Of a DNA stretch of 64,000 nt, positions 17,490 through 28,399 are shown one piece after another (within the stretch, counting starts at the first letter, position 1; each line of letters starts with the position of its first letter). The notes under the pieces were generated by a model. That model worked only from the letters and a program-made list of their open reading frames with translations, was not told where the DNA came from and searched no databases. Source of the stretch: Pseudomonas hunanensis. GTDB taxonomy: Bacteria; Pseudomonadota; Gammaproteobacteria; Pseudomonadales; Pseudomonadaceae. The stretch covers positions 145,215 to 209,214 of the forward strand of contig NZ_QJRC01000088.1 in the NCBI RefSeq assembly GCF_013393325.1, read 5' to 3'. The position numbers were made by a program, and so were the translations under genes.

Positions 17490-17541
17490 TTTCGATTCGC
17501 GGCTTCTTGCACAACTATAGTTACACTCAATCGTCCGCGGC

Positions 17542-17570
17542 TTCCTGTAGGCGGCGGGGGCGGCTATGAT
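17542..17570 (+). promoter_or_regulatory. Candidate promoter of trxA
   Basis: TTCCTG and TATGAT are separated by 17 bases, placing a start near 17577, about 33 bases before the trxA ATG. The -10 is good and the -35 poor. Confidence 0.35.
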
Positions 17571-17609
17571 GGGCAACGTTTTTTATTGCTTACGACCTTG
17601 GAGATTTCC

Positions 17610-17936
17610 ATGAGCGACAAAATCAAACACGTCACCGACGCCAGCTTCGAAGCCGACGTACTGCAGGCTCAAGGCCCGGTGCTGGTCGACTACTGGGCTG
17701 AATGGTGCGGCCCATGCAAGATGATCGCTCCGGTTCTGGACGACATCGCTGCCACCTACGAGGGCAAACTGACCGTCGCCAAGCTGAACATCGACGAGAA
17801 CCAGGAAACCCCGGCCAAGCACGGCGTGCGCGGTATCCCGACGCTGATGCTGTTCAAGAACGGCAACGTCGAAGCCACCAAGGTTGGCGCTTTGTCCAAA
17901 TCGCAGCTGGCCGCGTTCCTCGACGCCCACCTGTGA
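17610..17936 (+). CDS. trxA: Thioredoxin 1
   Basis: A 108-residue thioredoxin with the redox motif WCGPC (Cys33, Cys36) and the cis-proline loop GIPTLMLF. It is a general cytoplasmic disulfide reductant, recharged by thioredoxin reductase. ggag at 17600-17603 sets the ATG at 17610. Divergent from ppx, with a strong terminator immediately downstream and rho following, the trxA-rho order known from E. coli. Confidence 0.97.
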   Translation: MSDKIKHVTDASFEADVLQAQGPVLVDYWAEWCGPCKMIAPVLDDIAATYEGKLTVAKLNIDENQETPAKHGVRGIPTLMLFKNGNVEATKVGALSKSQLAAFLDAHL

Positions 17937-17945
17937 TGTGAAAAG

Positions 17946-17973
17946 GCCCCGCAAATGCGGGGCTTTTCTTTTT
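17946..17973 (+). terminator. Terminator of trxA
   Basis: 7-bp stem gccccgc / gcggggc with an AAAT loop, followed by TTTTCTTTTT. It lies about ten bases after the trxA stop. Confidence 0.88.
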
Positions 17974-18163
17974 CAGAGCACTAGACGCAGAAAAAAGCAA
18001 GTGTTACATTCGGCCTCGCACTGCTTTTCCAGTGCCCTCTACACGCCGTCGCCGAAGCATCCCTAATTCGAATCAGTACGCGATCCTGTCGCCATCTAGC
18101 GGCGCGGCCTCATTAAGCCAGAAGCTTAATTCTCCCTTCTTACATGATTACGTCACTCCCCTT
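17974..18163 (+). promoter_or_regulatory. rho leader region
   Basis: About 190 bases between the trxA terminator and rho without a gene. It is comparatively C- and T-rich near rho (ttctcccttcttac), as expected of a Rho-sensitive leader; in E. coli rho autoregulates by terminating within its own leader. A very short frame, 18144-18167 (MITSLPL), ends in an ATGA overlap with the rho start. Function inferred only. Confidence 0.4.
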
Positions 18164-19423
<1,260 letters not shown>

Positions 19424-19443
19424 GATCGTCGTACCACGCAAAG

Positions 19444-19464
19444 GCCGGGGAAACCCGGCTTTTT
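19444..19464 (+). terminator. Terminator of rho
   Basis: 6-bp stem gccggg / cccggc around a GAAA tetraloop, followed by five T. Located 20 bases after the rho stop. Confidence 0.88.
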
Positions 19465-19546
19465 GCTATCTGTATTTTGGCTATTGCGGCCCTATCGGCG
19501 CTACACTCTGCACCCCCGACCGATACGGCCAACACGAGGCTCCTGC

Positions 19547-21013
19547 ATGCAGTATCGCGACTTGCGCGACTTCATCCGTGGCCTGGAACAGCGCGGCGAG
19601 CTCAAGCGCATCCAGGTTCCGATCTCCCCCGTCCTGGAAATGACCGAGGTCTGCGACCGCACCCTGCGTGCCAAAGGCCCGGCGTTGCTGTTCGAAAAGC
19701 CCACCGGTTTCGACATCCCGGTGCTGGGCAACCTGTTCGGCACCCCGGAGCGGGTGGCCATGGGCATGGGCGCCGAGTCGGTCGATGAGCTGCGGGAAAT
19801 CGGCAAGCTGCTGGCCTTCCTCAAGGAGCCCGAGCCGCCCAAGGGCCTGAAGGACGCCTGGTCGAAGCTGCCGATCTTCAAGAAGGTCGTGTCGATGGCG
19901 CCGAAAGTGGTCAAGGACGCGGTGTGCCAGGAAGTGGTGGTCGAGGGTGACGATGTCGACCTCGGCGCTCTGCCGATTCAGCACTGCTGGCCAGGCGACG
20001 TGGCGCCGCTGATCACCTGGGGCCTTACCGTGACCCGTGGCCCGAACAAGGACCGCCAGAACCTGGGCATCTACCGCCAGCAGGTGATCGGCCGCAACAA
20101 GGTCATCATGCGCTGGCTGAGCCACCGTGGCGGTGCCTTGGATTACCGTGAGTGGTGCGAGAAGAATCCCGGCCAGCCGTTCCCGGTCGCCGTGGCCCTG
20201 GGCGCTGACCCCGCGACCATCCTCGGTGCCGTGACCCCGGTGCCGGACACCCTCTCCGAGTACGCCTTTGCCGGCCTGCTGCGCGGCAATCGCACCGAGC
20301 TGGTCAAGTGCCGCGGCAGCAACCTGCAGGTACCGGCCACCGCCGAAATCATTCTGGAAGGCGTGATCCACCCAGGCGAAATGGCCCCGGAAGGCCCCTA
20401 TGGCGACCACACCGGCTACTACAACGAAGTGGACAGCTTCCCGGTGTTCACTGTCGAGCGCATCACCCACCGGCAGAAACCGATCTACCACAGCACCTAC
20501 ACCGGTCGGCCGCCAGATGAGCCGGCGATTCTCGGTGTGGCACTGAACGAAGTGTTCGTGCCGATCCTGCAAAAGCAGTTCCCGGAAATCACCGATTTCT
20601 ACCTGCCGCCGGAAGGCTGCTCGTACCGCATGGCGGTGGTGACCATGAAAAAGCAGTATCCGGGCCATGCCAAGCGCGTAATGCTGGGTGTGTGGTCGTT
20701 CCTGCGACAGTTCATGTACACCAAGTTCGTTATTGTCACCGATGACGATATCAACGCCCGCGACTGGAACGATGTGATCTGGGCCATTACCACGCGCATG
20801 GACCCCAAGCGTGATACGGTGATGATCGACAACACGCCGATCGACTACCTGGACTTTGCGTCGCCGGTATCGGGCCTGGGGTCGAAGATGGGCCTGGACG
20901 CCACGCACAAGTGGCCGGGCGAGACTACACGCGAATGGGGACGGGTTATCGTCAAGGACGAAGCCGTCACCCGCCGTATCGATGAGCTGTGGGATCAGTT
21001 GGGAATAGATTGA
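19547..21013 (+). CDS. ubiD: 4-hydroxy-3-polyprenylbenzoate decarboxylase UbiD
   Basis: A 488-residue UbiD enzyme that decarboxylates the polyprenylated ring in ubiquinone synthesis using prenylated FMN (made by UbiX, not in the window). Recognisable are the N-terminal [20 protein letters not shown], the prFMN/metal site around NRTELVKC, and [11 protein letters not shown]. Length is normal. The start at 19547 follows cgagg and begins at the conserved N terminus. Its stop overlaps the next gene's start by one base (TGATG), so the two are coupled. Confidence 0.96.
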   Translation: MQYRDLRDFIRGLEQRGELKRIQVPISPVLEMTEVCDRTLRAKGPALLFEKPTGFDIPVLGNLFGTPERVAMGMGAESVDELREIGKLLAFLKEPEPPKGLKDAWSKLPIFKKVVSMAPKVVKDAVCQEVVVEGDDVDLGALPIQHCWPGDVAPLITWGLTVTRGPNKDRQNLGIYRQQVIGRNKVIMRWLSHRGGALDYREWCEKNPGQPFPVAVALGADPATILGAVTPVPDTLSEYAFAGLLRGNRTELVKCRGSNLQVPATAEIILEGVIHPGEMAPEGPYGDHTGYYNEVDSFPVFTVERITHRQKPIYHSTYTGRPPDEPAILGVALNEVFVPILQKQFPEITDFYLPPEGCSYRMAVVTMKKQYPGHAKRVMLGVWSFLRQFMYTKFVIVTDDDINARDWNDVIWAITTRMDPKRDTVMIDNTPIDYLDFASPVSGLGSKMGLDATHKWPGETTREWGRVIVKDEAVTRRIDELWDQLGID

Positions 21014-21981
21014 TGCAGGTAACGTTGCAGCCGTCCGGGGCGGTGCTGGCGCTCGAACCCGGGGAACGGATCCTGGATGGAGCGCGGCGGCTGGGCTATG
21101 ACTGCCCGAACAGCTGCCGCAATGGCAATTGCCATGTCTGCGCCGCGTTATTGGTCGAAGGCCGGGTACGCCAGGAAGGCGAAGTCCGCGACCATGGCGA
21201 GTTGTTCACCTGCATTGCCGAACCGCTGGAGGATTGCGTGTTGCTCTGGGATGGTGTGCTCGCCTTGGGCGAGCTGCCGGTGCGCAAGCTGGCGTGCAAC
21301 GTCAGCGAATGCGTCGACGTTGGTGGCGACGTCTGGCGGGTGCGTTTGCGCGCGCCGGCCGGTAAGCCACCGCGCTACCACGCCGGGCAGTACCTGATGA
21401 TCGAGCGTGAGGGTGGCAAGCAGGCCGCTTTTTCGCTGGCCTCCGCCCCCCACGCCGGGCGTGAGCTGGAGCTGCACGTGCTGGCGCGAGAGCCCAGCGC
21501 ACAGCAACTGATCGAGCAACTCAAGCGTGACGGTCTGGCACGTATCGAAATGCCGTTTGGCGACACCCACCTGGCCGAGTTGCCCGACGGGCCGTTGGTG
21601 CTGATTGCCGCCGGTACCGGCATGGGCCAGATGCACAGCCTGCTCGAGCATTGCCGAGCCAATGGCTTCAAGCACCCGGTACACCTGTACTGGGGCGTGC
21701 GCCGGCCCGAAGACTTCTATCAGATCGAGCACTGGGACGAATGGCAGCGCCTGCCTAACCTGTTCCTGCACCAGGTGGTCAGCGACCTGTGCGGCTGGGA
21801 AGGCCGTTGCGGCATGTTGCATGAAGCGGTTTGCGAAGACATTGACGACCTCAACAGCGTGCATGTGTATGCCAGCGGTTCGCCGAACATGATCTACGCC
21901 ACCCTCGACGCCCTGGTCGAGGCCGGTATGGATGCGCACCGCATGCGTGCCGATGTGTTTGCCTACGCGCCACGTGGTTAA
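21013..21981 (+). CDS. 2Fe-2S ferredoxin / NAD(P)H-flavin reductase fusion
   Basis: A 322-residue electron-transfer protein. An N-terminal plant-type ferredoxin domain (about 1-90) binds 2Fe-2S through CPNSCRNGNCHVC and the later Cys in LFTCIAEP. A ferredoxin-reductase module follows, with an FAD site near QAAFSLASAP and a nicotinamide site at IAAGTGMGQMHSLL. It resembles CDP-6-deoxy-3,4-glucoseen reductase-like proteins and oxygenase reductases. Coupling to ubiD (one-base overlap) suggests a supporting role in quinone or flavin metabolism; no partner oxygenase is adjacent. Confidence 0.85.
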   Translation: MQVTLQPSGAVLALEPGERILDGARRLGYDCPNSCRNGNCHVCAALLVEGRVRQEGEVRDHGELFTCIAEPLEDCVLLWDGVLALGELPVRKLACNVSECVDVGGDVWRVRLRAPAGKPPRYHAGQYLMIEREGGKQAAFSLASAPHAGRELELHVLAREPSAQQLIEQLKRDGLARIEMPFGDTHLAELPDGPLVLIAAGTGMGQMHSLLEHCRANGFKHPVHLYWGVRRPEDFYQIEHWDEWQRLPNLFLHQVVSDLCGWEGRCGMLHEAVCEDIDDLNSVHVYASGSPNMIYATLDALVEAGMDAHRMRADVFAYAPRG

Positions 21982-22007
21982 TAACCAAAGTTTGCAAGTA
22001 TGGGTAT

Positions 22008-22030
22008 AAGGCGGTAATTGTTACCGCCTT
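22008..22030. other. Perfect inverted repeat after the ferredoxin-reductase gene
   Basis: aaggcggtaa / ttaccgcctt, ten perfect base pairs around a TTG loop, 27 bases after the stop at 21981. There is no downstream T-run, so it may be a weak terminator, an mRNA-stabilising hairpin or an operator for the next gene. Confidence 0.5.
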
Positions 22031-22227
22031 GGCCATTAACTTTCACAGTGGCTGAAACAGTATTTCCCAGTCGTCGGAACCGCGCATGAAACACTGACGC
22101 GAGGGCTTGAGTATTCCTGCAATTCTGGCCTATGGTTACTGCAAGCGCCCCGGGTAAAGCGGCCTGGGGCTGCAGCGTAATCGAATTTCGCTACATCCGT
22201 AGTTCACAGGGATAATGGCGGCAGCTT

Positions 22228-22878
22228 ATGTCGGCACTTGAAAGTATGTCCTGGGAAGTTTCATATCCTCCGGCACTCGACTTCGGTCAGCAACATACTC
22301 ACGATCAGTTGTTCAACTCCATGAAGACGACCATGTCTCGGCATCAGGGCGGGCCTGTGTGGCTGTTCGCTTATGGTTCGTTGATTTGGCGCCCCGAGTG
22401 CAATTCGGTGGAACGTCAGCGCGCGCGGGTGCATGGTTATCACCGGGGCTTGTACCTGTGGTCGCACGAACACCGTGGCACCCCGGAAACCCCTGGGCTG
22501 GTGTTTGGCCTGGACCGTGGTGGCTCCTGCAGCGGCTTTGCCTATCGGCTGGATGAAAGCAGCCTGGATGACTCGCTGATGGCCCTATGGCAACGGGAGA
22601 TGCCGTACCCGGCCTACCGGCCGCACTGGCTTAGCTGCCGGTTGGGCGATGGCAGCAAGGTGCAGGCATTGGGCTTTGTGCTGGAGCGGCATTTACCCTG
22701 TTATGCGGGGAATCTGCCGGATACCTTGCTCAGCCAGATTCTGGCCAGTGCCAAGGGGCGTTATGGCACCACGCGCGACTATGTGGAGCAGACGTTGAAT
22801 GCCTTGCGCAGCCACCAGATGCCCGATCGCAACCTGGAGGCGCGGTTCCGGCGTTGCCATAACCTGCGCGAAGTGTGA
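22228..22878 (+). CDS. ChaC-like gamma-glutamylcyclotransferase
   Basis: A 216-residue protein with the ChaC/GGCT fold: the substrate loop WLFAYGSLIWRPE, the RGTPETPGLVFGLDRGG strand pair, and the catalytic Glu in LWQREMPYPAYRP. ChaC enzymes cleave glutathione to 5-oxoproline and Cys-Gly. The first 40 residues are less conserved, and translation could also begin at 22321; neither start has a good ribosome site. Transcribed alone, convergent with the quinone reductase gene. Confidence 0.85.
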   Translation: MSALESMSWEVSYPPALDFGQQHTHDQLFNSMKTTMSRHQGGPVWLFAYGSLIWRPECNSVERQRARVHGYHRGLYLWSHEHRGTPETPGLVFGLDRGGSCSGFAYRLDESSLDDSLMALWQREMPYPAYRPHWLSCRLGDGSKVQALGFVLERHLPCYAGNLPDTLLSQILASAKGRYGTTRDYVEQTLNALRSHQMPDRNLEARFRRCHNLREV

Positions 22879-22890
22879 ACAACCTCTACC

Positions 22891-22922
22891 GGCCTCTTCG
22901 CGGGGTTTTCTGCGAAGAGGCC
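22891..22922. terminator. Bidirectional hairpin between convergent genes
   Basis: Perfect 11-bp arms ggcctcttcgc / gcgaagaggcc with a T-rich 10-base loop, lying between the ends of the ChaC-like gene (22878) and the quinone reductase gene (22932). Sequence resembles half of a REP unit. Confidence 0.6.
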
Positions 22923-22931
22923 TGAACTGCC

Positions 22932-23909
22932 TTACTTGGCCAACACCACCAACTTACCCACAGCCTGGCGCTGCCCCAGCTTCTCGATGGCGGCCCCAGC
23001 CTCGGCCAGTGGATAAGTCTGCGACACCAATGGCTTCAACTTGCCCTCGGCATGCCAGGCAAACAGCTGCTTGAAGTTGGCTGCATTATCCTGCGGCTGG
23101 CGCTGGGCAAACGCGCCCCAGAACACCCCCAGTACCGCCGCACCCTTGAGCAGCACCAGGTTGGCCGCCAGCTGGGGAATGCTGCCGCTGGCAAAACCCA
23201 CCACCAGCAGCCGGCCATTCCAGGCCAACCCGCGTACCGCTTGCTCGAATAGCTCGCCACCGACCGGGTCGTAGATCACGTCGACCCCCTGGCCGCCGGT
23301 CAGGCGCTTGATTTCTTCGCGCAGGCTGGCCTGGCTGTAGTCGATCAGCTCATCCGCCCCGGCCGCTTTGGCCACGGCCAGTTTCTCGGCACTGCTGGCT
23401 GCCGCGATCACTCGCGCGCCCATGGCCTTGCCGATTTCCACCGCCGCCAGCCCGACCCCACCGGAAGCGCCCAGCACCAGCAAGGTCTCGCCTGCTTGTA
23501 ACTGACCGCGCTGACGCAGGGCGTGCATCGAGGTGCCGTAGGTCATGCCGAACGCCGCAGCGGTGGTGAAGTCCATGCTCGCCGGGATCGGCAGCACGTT
23601 GTAGAAAGGCACCGCCACCTGCTCGGCGAACGCACCCCAGCCGGTCAGCGCCATGACCCGGTCGCCCACCTTGAACGTGCCAGCCTTTTCCCCGACTGCA
23701 GCCACCACCCCCGCCGCTTCGCCGCCAGGGGAGAACGGTAGTGGAGGTTGGAACTGGTACTTGCCTTCGATGATCAGCGTGTCGGGGAAGTTGACCCCGG
23801 CAGCCTGCACGTCCAGCAGGATCTCGTTTTTCTTCGGCTGCGGGCTGGCCACGTCTTCCAGTACCAGATCGCGCGCCGGACCCAGGGTTTTGCACAACAC
23901 GGCTTTCAT
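22932..23909 (-). CDS. NADPH:quinone oxidoreductase, zinc-free MDR family
   Basis: A 325-residue medium-chain reductase. An N-terminal GroES-like domain (ending near ALTGWGAFAEQV) and a Rossmann domain with GASGGVGLAAVEIGKAMG are visible. The zinc-binding cysteines of alcohol dehydrogenases are absent, placing it with quinone oxidoreductase (Qor/CRYZ) types. It likely reduces quinones or enones with NADPH. The start at 23909 gives MKAVLCKTLG, the usual N terminus; the frame runs on upstream without support. Confidence 0.88.
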   Translation of the reverse strand: MKAVLCKTLGPARDLVLEDVASPQPKKNEILLDVQAAGVNFPDTLIIEGKYQFQPPLPFSPGGEAAGVVAAVGEKAGTFKVGDRVMALTGWGAFAEQVAVPFYNVLPIPASMDFTTAAAFGMTYGTSMHALRQRGQLQAGETLLVLGASGGVGLAAVEIGKAMGARVIAAASSAEKLAVAKAAGADELIDYSQASLREEIKRLTGGQGVDVIYDPVGGELFEQAVRGLAWNGRLLVVGFASGSIPQLAANLVLLKGAAVLGVFWGAFAQRQPQDNAANFKQLFAWHAEGKLKPLVSQTYPLAEAGAAIEKLGQRQAVGKLVVLAK

Positions 23910-24066
23910 CGGGGCTATTCCTTTGCGGGTAATGGCCGATAAGTGTAGGAGGGCCGCTTGCCGGGTCAACGAGCATGGCCTGCCCTGATGGGCCGGCATA
24001 AGCCCGGGCTTGGGTTTGAGCGGTGTGCTGGGTAAGCTGGCGCCAACTGTATTGAGGAGCGAATTC

Positions 24067-24471
24067 GTGAAAGCGTTGATCTTGATGGTGCTGGCGTTGC
24101 TGCTGCCGGCTGCGGCCATGGCCGAAGAAGCCAAGGAAGGGGCGCCCAAGGTCGCCTACATCAGCCTGAGCCCGCCCTTTGTCGGCAACTATGCCCTCGA
24201 CGGCGGCCCGCGGCTGCGGGTGTACAAGGCCGACGTGGCCCTGCGCGTGACCGGCGACGAAGCAGCCAAGGCGGTGCAGCACCACGAGCCATTGATCCGT
24301 AATCAGCTGGTGGCGCTGTTCACTCAGCAGACGGTGGACAGCATGAGCAATGTCGAGGCCAAGGAACACCTGCGCCAAGAGGCACTGAAGCAGGTGCAGC
24401 AAGTGCTGGAGGCGGAAGAGGGCAAGCCGATTGTTGAAGACTTGCTGTTCAACAACCTGATCGTGCAGTGA
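24067..24471 (+). CDS. FliL-domain exported protein, not in a flagellar operon
   Basis: A 134-residue precursor starting at GTG with gagga 8 bases upstream. A signal peptide (KALILMVLALLLPAAAMA) is followed by a FliL-like domain (VAYISLSPPFVGNYALDG... LRVYKADVALRV... HHEPLIRNQLVALFTQQ). Classical FliL assists the flagellar stator, but this copy is far from flagellar genes and has a cleavable signal in place of a membrane anchor. Function unknown. Confidence 0.75.
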   Translation: MKALILMVLALLLPAAAMAEEAKEGAPKVAYISLSPPFVGNYALDGGPRLRVYKADVALRVTGDEAAKAVQHHEPLIRNQLVALFTQQTVDSMSNVEAKEHLRQEALKQVQQVLEAEEGKPIVEDLLFNNLIVQ

Positions 24472-24475
24472 TCAA

Positions 24476-24562
24476 CTGTGGGAGCGGGCGAGCCCGCGAA
24501 CACCGGCGAAGCCGGTGCCATTCACCGCACTGCCTGCTTCGCGGGCTCGCCCGCTCCCACAG
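24476..24562. repeat. Paired inverted REP element (gtgggagcgggc type)
   Basis: 25-base arms 24476-24500 and 24538-24562 are perfect inverted repeats, each containing its own small palindrome. An extra hairpin (caccggcgaagccggtg) lies in the spacer. It sits between the convergent FliL-like gene and the ABC permease. The same family recurs at 37894, 51666 and 62062. Confidence 0.88.
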
Positions 24563-24564
24563 GG

Positions 24565-25677
24565 TCAGGACGCCAGGCTGCGACGGAACCGCGAAAGCGC
24601 CACGCTGAAAAACACCAGGCCGATCAGCGCCAGTGCCAGGATATCCGGCCACACCACCGCCCACCCGGCATCGCGGAACAGGATCGCGGCCCCCAGGCTG
24701 ACGAAATGCGTCGACGGCGAACCCTGCATCACCCACTGCAGCCACTGCGGCATGCTGTCCAGCGGTGTGCTGCCGCCGGACAGCAACAGCATCGGGATGA
24801 TCACCGGGATCGCCAGCAGGCCGAACTGCGGCGTCGAGCGTGCCAGGGTGGCGAGGAAGATACCCAGCGCCGTACTGGCGAACAGGTACAGCGCGGTCAC
24901 GGCCAGGAACAACCCCATCGAGCCGGACAACGGCACGCCCAGCGCGCCTTTCACTACCACCACCAACGAAATCCAGGTGCATATCACCACCACCAGGGCG
25001 TTGCTGCCGATCTTGGCCAGCATGATCTCCAGCGCGGTCAGTGGCAGCACCAGCAGGTGGTCGAGGGTGCCGTGCTCACGCTCGCGCAGCAGCGCGGTGC
25101 CGGTGAGGATGATTGCCAGGATGGTGATGTTGTTGACGATCTGGATCACCGCCAGGAACCAACCGCCCTCCAGGTTGGGGTTGAACAGCGCCTTGGGGTT
25201 GATCAGCACCGGGCTTTGCACGTTGCCCCGCTGGCTGTAGTCGAGCAGCTCGCGCTCGAAGATGCGGCCGATGTAGCCGGCGCCCATGAACGCCTGGCTC
25301 ATGGCCGTGGCATCGACGTTTATCTGCAGCTCCGGCGAGCGCCCGGCCAGCAGGTCACTCTGGAAATTCACCGGTACGTTGATCACGAAGGTGTACTGGC
25401 CGCTGTCCATGGCCTGGTCCAGGTGTTGCGCGGTCAGCGGAACGGCAGGCTGAAACTCCGGTGGTTGCAGGGCTTCACTGAGCTTGCGCGAGAGCAGGCT
25501 GTGGTCTTCGTCCACCACCGCGACGCTGGCGTTGTGCACACCGATCACCGAGCCGGCGGCCGGCATGTAGATCGCCACGCTGAAGGCATACAGCAGGAAC
25601 AGCAGCAGTACGCTGTCATGACGCAGGCTGGTCAGTTCTTTCAGGCCTAGGCGCAGGGTGTGGTTCAGGCGCGACAT
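24565..25677 (-). CDS. ABC-2 type permease (YhhJ-like)
   Basis: A 370-residue ABC-2 permease: one N-terminal membrane helix (SVLLLFLLYAFSVAIYM), a large periplasmic domain with VAVVDEDHSLLSRKL, and five C-terminal helices including the conserved EREHGTLDHLLVLPLTALEIM. It matches YhhJ, the partner of RbbA in the yhiI-rbbA-yhhJ operon of E. coli. It starts one base after the RbbA-type gene. Probably an exporter subunit; substrate unknown. Confidence 0.88.
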   Translation of the reverse strand: MSRLNHTLRLGLKELTSLRHDSVLLLFLLYAFSVAIYMPAAGSVIGVHNASVAVVDEDHSLLSRKLSEALQPPEFQPAVPLTAQHLDQAMDSGQYTFVINVPVNFQSDLLAGRSPELQINVDATAMSQAFMGAGYIGRIFERELLDYSQRGNVQSPVLINPKALFNPNLEGGWFLAVIQIVNNITILAIILTGTALLREREHGTLDHLLVLPLTALEIMLAKIGSNALVVVICTWISLVVVVKGALGVPLSGSMGLFLAVTALYLFASTALGIFLATLARSTPQFGLLAIPVIIPMLLLSGGSTPLDSMPQWLQWVMQGSPSTHFVSLGAAILFRDAGWAVVWPDILALALIGLVFFSVALSRFRRSLAS

Positions 25678-25678
25678 G

Positions 25679-28399
25679 TCAGGCCTCCTGCTTCTTCAGC
25701 ATGGCCAGGCTCAGGCCGGTGAATGCGGCAAAGAAGCCCAACAGGATCAGGCACTGCGGCCACAGCTCGCGCAGGCCCAGCGCCTTGGTGAAGGTGCCGA
25801 CCGCGATGTCGAGGAAGTAGCCCGCCGGGAACAGCTGGCCCATCACCGCCGCCGCGCCGTCCAACGACGAGCGTGGCACGATCAGCCCGGAAAACTGGAT
25901 GGTTGGCAGGCTGGTAATGATCATGGTGCCGAGAATGGCGGCGATCTGGGTGCGGGTGAATGCTGAAATCAGCAGGCCCAGGCTGGTGGTGGCCAGCAGG
26001 TAGGCCACGCCACCACAGGCCAGGGCCAGCACACTGCCCTTGAGCGGCACGGCGAACAGCCAGCGGTTCATCGCCACCAGCAGCGCCAGGTTGACCAGGC
26101 TTACCGCCAGGTAGGGCATCTGCTTGCCCAGCAGGAACTCCAGGCGGGTGAGGGGTGTGGCGTAGAAGTTGGTGATGGAGCCCAGCTCCTTCTCGCGAAC
26201 GATGCCCAGTGCAGTGAGCATGGCCGGTATGAAGGCCAGGATCAGCGCCATCACGCCCGGGCCGATGGCATTCACGCTGACCACGTCCTGGTTGTAGCGA
26301 AAACGCGTTTCCAGGCGCACCAGGTCCTGGCGCGGCTGCGGCTGTGGGCTAGCCTTGGCCAGTTGCTCCAGGTTGGCCTGGTGCACGGCTTCCACGTAGT
26401 TGCGGCTGGTTTCGGCGCGGAACGGCATGCCGCCGTCGAGCCAGGCGGCCACCACCGGTTGGCGCCCGGCGTACAGGTCGCGGCCAAAACCGGGCGGAAT
26501 CTCCAGTGCCAGTTTGATTTCCGAGCGCTGCAGCCGCTGATGCAGTTCGCGGCTGTCGCGGATCGGCGCCTGTTCGGCGAAATAGCGTGAGCCTCGGAAG
26601 GCTTCGAGGTAGGCGCGGCTTTGCGGGCTTTGATCCTGGTCGTGCACGGCGAAGGCAAGGTTTTCTACATCCAGTGAAATGCCGTAGCCGAAAATCACCA
26701 TCATGAACAGTGCACCCAGCAAGGCGAAGGCCAGGCGTACCTTGTCGCGCAGCAGTTCCTTGCCTTCTCGGCTGGCCACCGCCAGCAGGCGGCGCAGGCT
26801 GAAGCCTTGGCGCAGTGGTGGGGCAGGCGAAGCTGCTTGCTCCAGTACGGTGTTATCCGTGGTTTGCGGCGCGAGCTCCTGGGCTTGTTCCAGGCACCGC
26901 ACGAAAGCGTCCTCCAGGGTTTCGCCCTGGTACTGGCGCTGCAAGGCCTCCGGCGTGTCGCAGGCCAGTACCCGCCCGGCGTGCATCAGCGAAATACGGT
27001 CGCAGCGCTGGGCTTCGTTCATGAAGTGGGTGGAGAGGAAAATGGTCACGCCTTGCTCGCGGGACAGCTCTACCAGCAGGCGCCAGAAGTCGTCGCGGGC
27101 GGCCGGGTCGACGCCGGAAGTCGGTTCGTCGAGGATCAGCACTTCAGGGCGATGCAACACCGCCACGGCCAGCGACAGGCGCTGGCGCAGGCCAAGGGGC
27201 AGTGCGCCAGACGGTTGGTCGGCGATGGCGGCGAGGTCGAAGCGATTTATCAGCTCATCGATGCGCTGGGCGCTCTGGGCTTTGGGCAAGTCGAACAGGC
27301 GGGCATGGAGGGCCAGGTTCTGCCGGGTGCTGAGCTCGCCATACAGCGAGAAGCTCTGTGACATGAAGCCGACCCGCTTGCGCGTGGCCAGGTCACTGGC
27401 ATCCACCGGGCGCCCCAGCAGGCTGGCGCTGCCCTCGCTGGCAGGCATCAGGCCGGTAAGCACTTTCATGGTGGTGGTCTTGCCGCAGCCGTTGGAGCCG
27501 AGGAAGCCGAAGATCTCCCCACGGCCAATGGCGAAACTGACCTTGTTCACCGCTGTGAAGTCGCCAAAGCGCAGGGTCAGGTCGTGCGCCTCGATGGCGA
27601 CCGGGCCATCCGTGGCCTGGCGCGGTGGAATGCTCAGGGGTTGATGCTGCGCCTTGCCCGCGCCCTGGTAGTGGGTGAAGGCGTCGTCCAGTTTGCCACT
27701 GGGGGTGACTGCGGCCAGTTCGTGGCTGGCGCCTGCGGCCAGCAGGCGGCCGCCATCGAGCATCAGGCAATGCTCGAACTGTTCGGCTTCTTCCATGTAG
27801 GCGGTGGCCACCAGCAGGGTCAGTTGCGGGCGCTGCGCGCGAACCTGTTCGACCAGTTCCCAGAAACGCCGCCGCGACAGCGGGTCGACGCCGGTGGTCG
27901 GCTCGTCGAGGATCAGCAGGTCTGGTTCGTGGATCAGCGCGCAGCACAAGCCCAGCTTCTGCTTCATGCCGCCCGACAGCTTGCCGGCCGGGCGCTCGGC
28001 AAAGCGCTGCAGGTCGGTGGCCTGCAGCAAGTTGGCCATGCGCTGCTCGCATTCGCGGCGGCCCAGGCCGAACAGCGTGGCGAAAAAGCGGATGTTCTCG
28101 CTGATCGACAGCTCTGGGTACAGGTTGTTGCCTAGTCCCTGCGGCATGAATGCCACTTTCGGGTACAGCGCTGCGCGATGGCGCCGTTGGCGGATCGAGC
28201 CGCCCAGCACCTGCAGTTCACCCTGCTGCAGGCGTTTGACGCCGGCGATCAACCCCAGCAGAGTGGACTTGCCGGCGCCATCTGGGCCAATCAGCGCGCA
28301 GCGGGTGCCCGCAGGCAGGCTGAAACCCAGGGTGTGCAGGGCCGTCAGGTCGCCGTAGCGGTGGCTGATGCCATCGGCCAGCAGTGCCGGGGCGTTCAT
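25679..28399 (-). CDS. rbbA: RbbA-like fused ABC transporter (two ATPases plus ABC-2 permease)
   Basis: A 906-residue fusion. ABC domain 1 (about 1-240) has GPDGAGKST, the signature LSGGMKQKL and Walker B LLILDEPTTGVD. ABC domain 2 (about 270-500) has GSNGCGKTT, a degenerate signature PLGLRQRL and LILDEPTSGVD. The C-terminal 370 residues are an ABC-2 permease with its periplasmic loop. The layout and length equal E. coli RbbA (YhiH), reported as a ribosome-associated ATPase; as an exporter it would work with the HlyD-type and YhhJ-type neighbours. Its start overlaps the HlyD gene stop (ATGA). Confidence 0.9.
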   Translation of the reverse strand: MNAPALLADGISHRYGDLTALHTLGFSLPAGTRCALIGPDGAGKSTLLGLIAGVKRLQQGELQVLGGSIRQRRHRAALYPKVAFMPQGLGNNLYPELSISENIRFFATLFGLGRRECEQRMANLLQATDLQRFAERPAGKLSGGMKQKLGLCCALIHEPDLLILDEPTTGVDPLSRRRFWELVEQVRAQRPQLTLLVATAYMEEAEQFEHCLMLDGGRLLAAGASHELAAVTPSGKLDDAFTHYQGAGKAQHQPLSIPPRQATDGPVAIEAHDLTLRFGDFTAVNKVSFAIGRGEIFGFLGSNGCGKTTTMKVLTGLMPASEGSASLLGRPVDASDLATRKRVGFMSQSFSLYGELSTRQNLALHARLFDLPKAQSAQRIDELINRFDLAAIADQPSGALPLGLRQRLSLAVAVLHRPEVLILDEPTSGVDPAARDDFWRLLVELSREQGVTIFLSTHFMNEAQRCDRISLMHAGRVLACDTPEALQRQYQGETLEDAFVRCLEQAQELAPQTTDNTVLEQAASPAPPLRQGFSLRRLLAVASREGKELLRDKVRLAFALLGALFMMVIFGYGISLDVENLAFAVHDQDQSPQSRAYLEAFRGSRYFAEQAPIRDSRELHQRLQRSEIKLALEIPPGFGRDLYAGRQPVVAAWLDGGMPFRAETSRNYVEAVHQANLEQLAKASPQPQPRQDLVRLETRFRYNQDVVSVNAIGPGVMALILAFIPAMLTALGIVREKELGSITNFYATPLTRLEFLLGKQMPYLAVSLVNLALLVAMNRWLFAVPLKGSVLALACGGVAYLLATTSLGLLISAFTRTQIAAILGTMIITSLPTIQFSGLIVPRSSLDGAAAVMGQLFPAGYFLDIAVGTFTKALGLRELWPQCLILLGFFAAFTGLSLAMLKKQEA

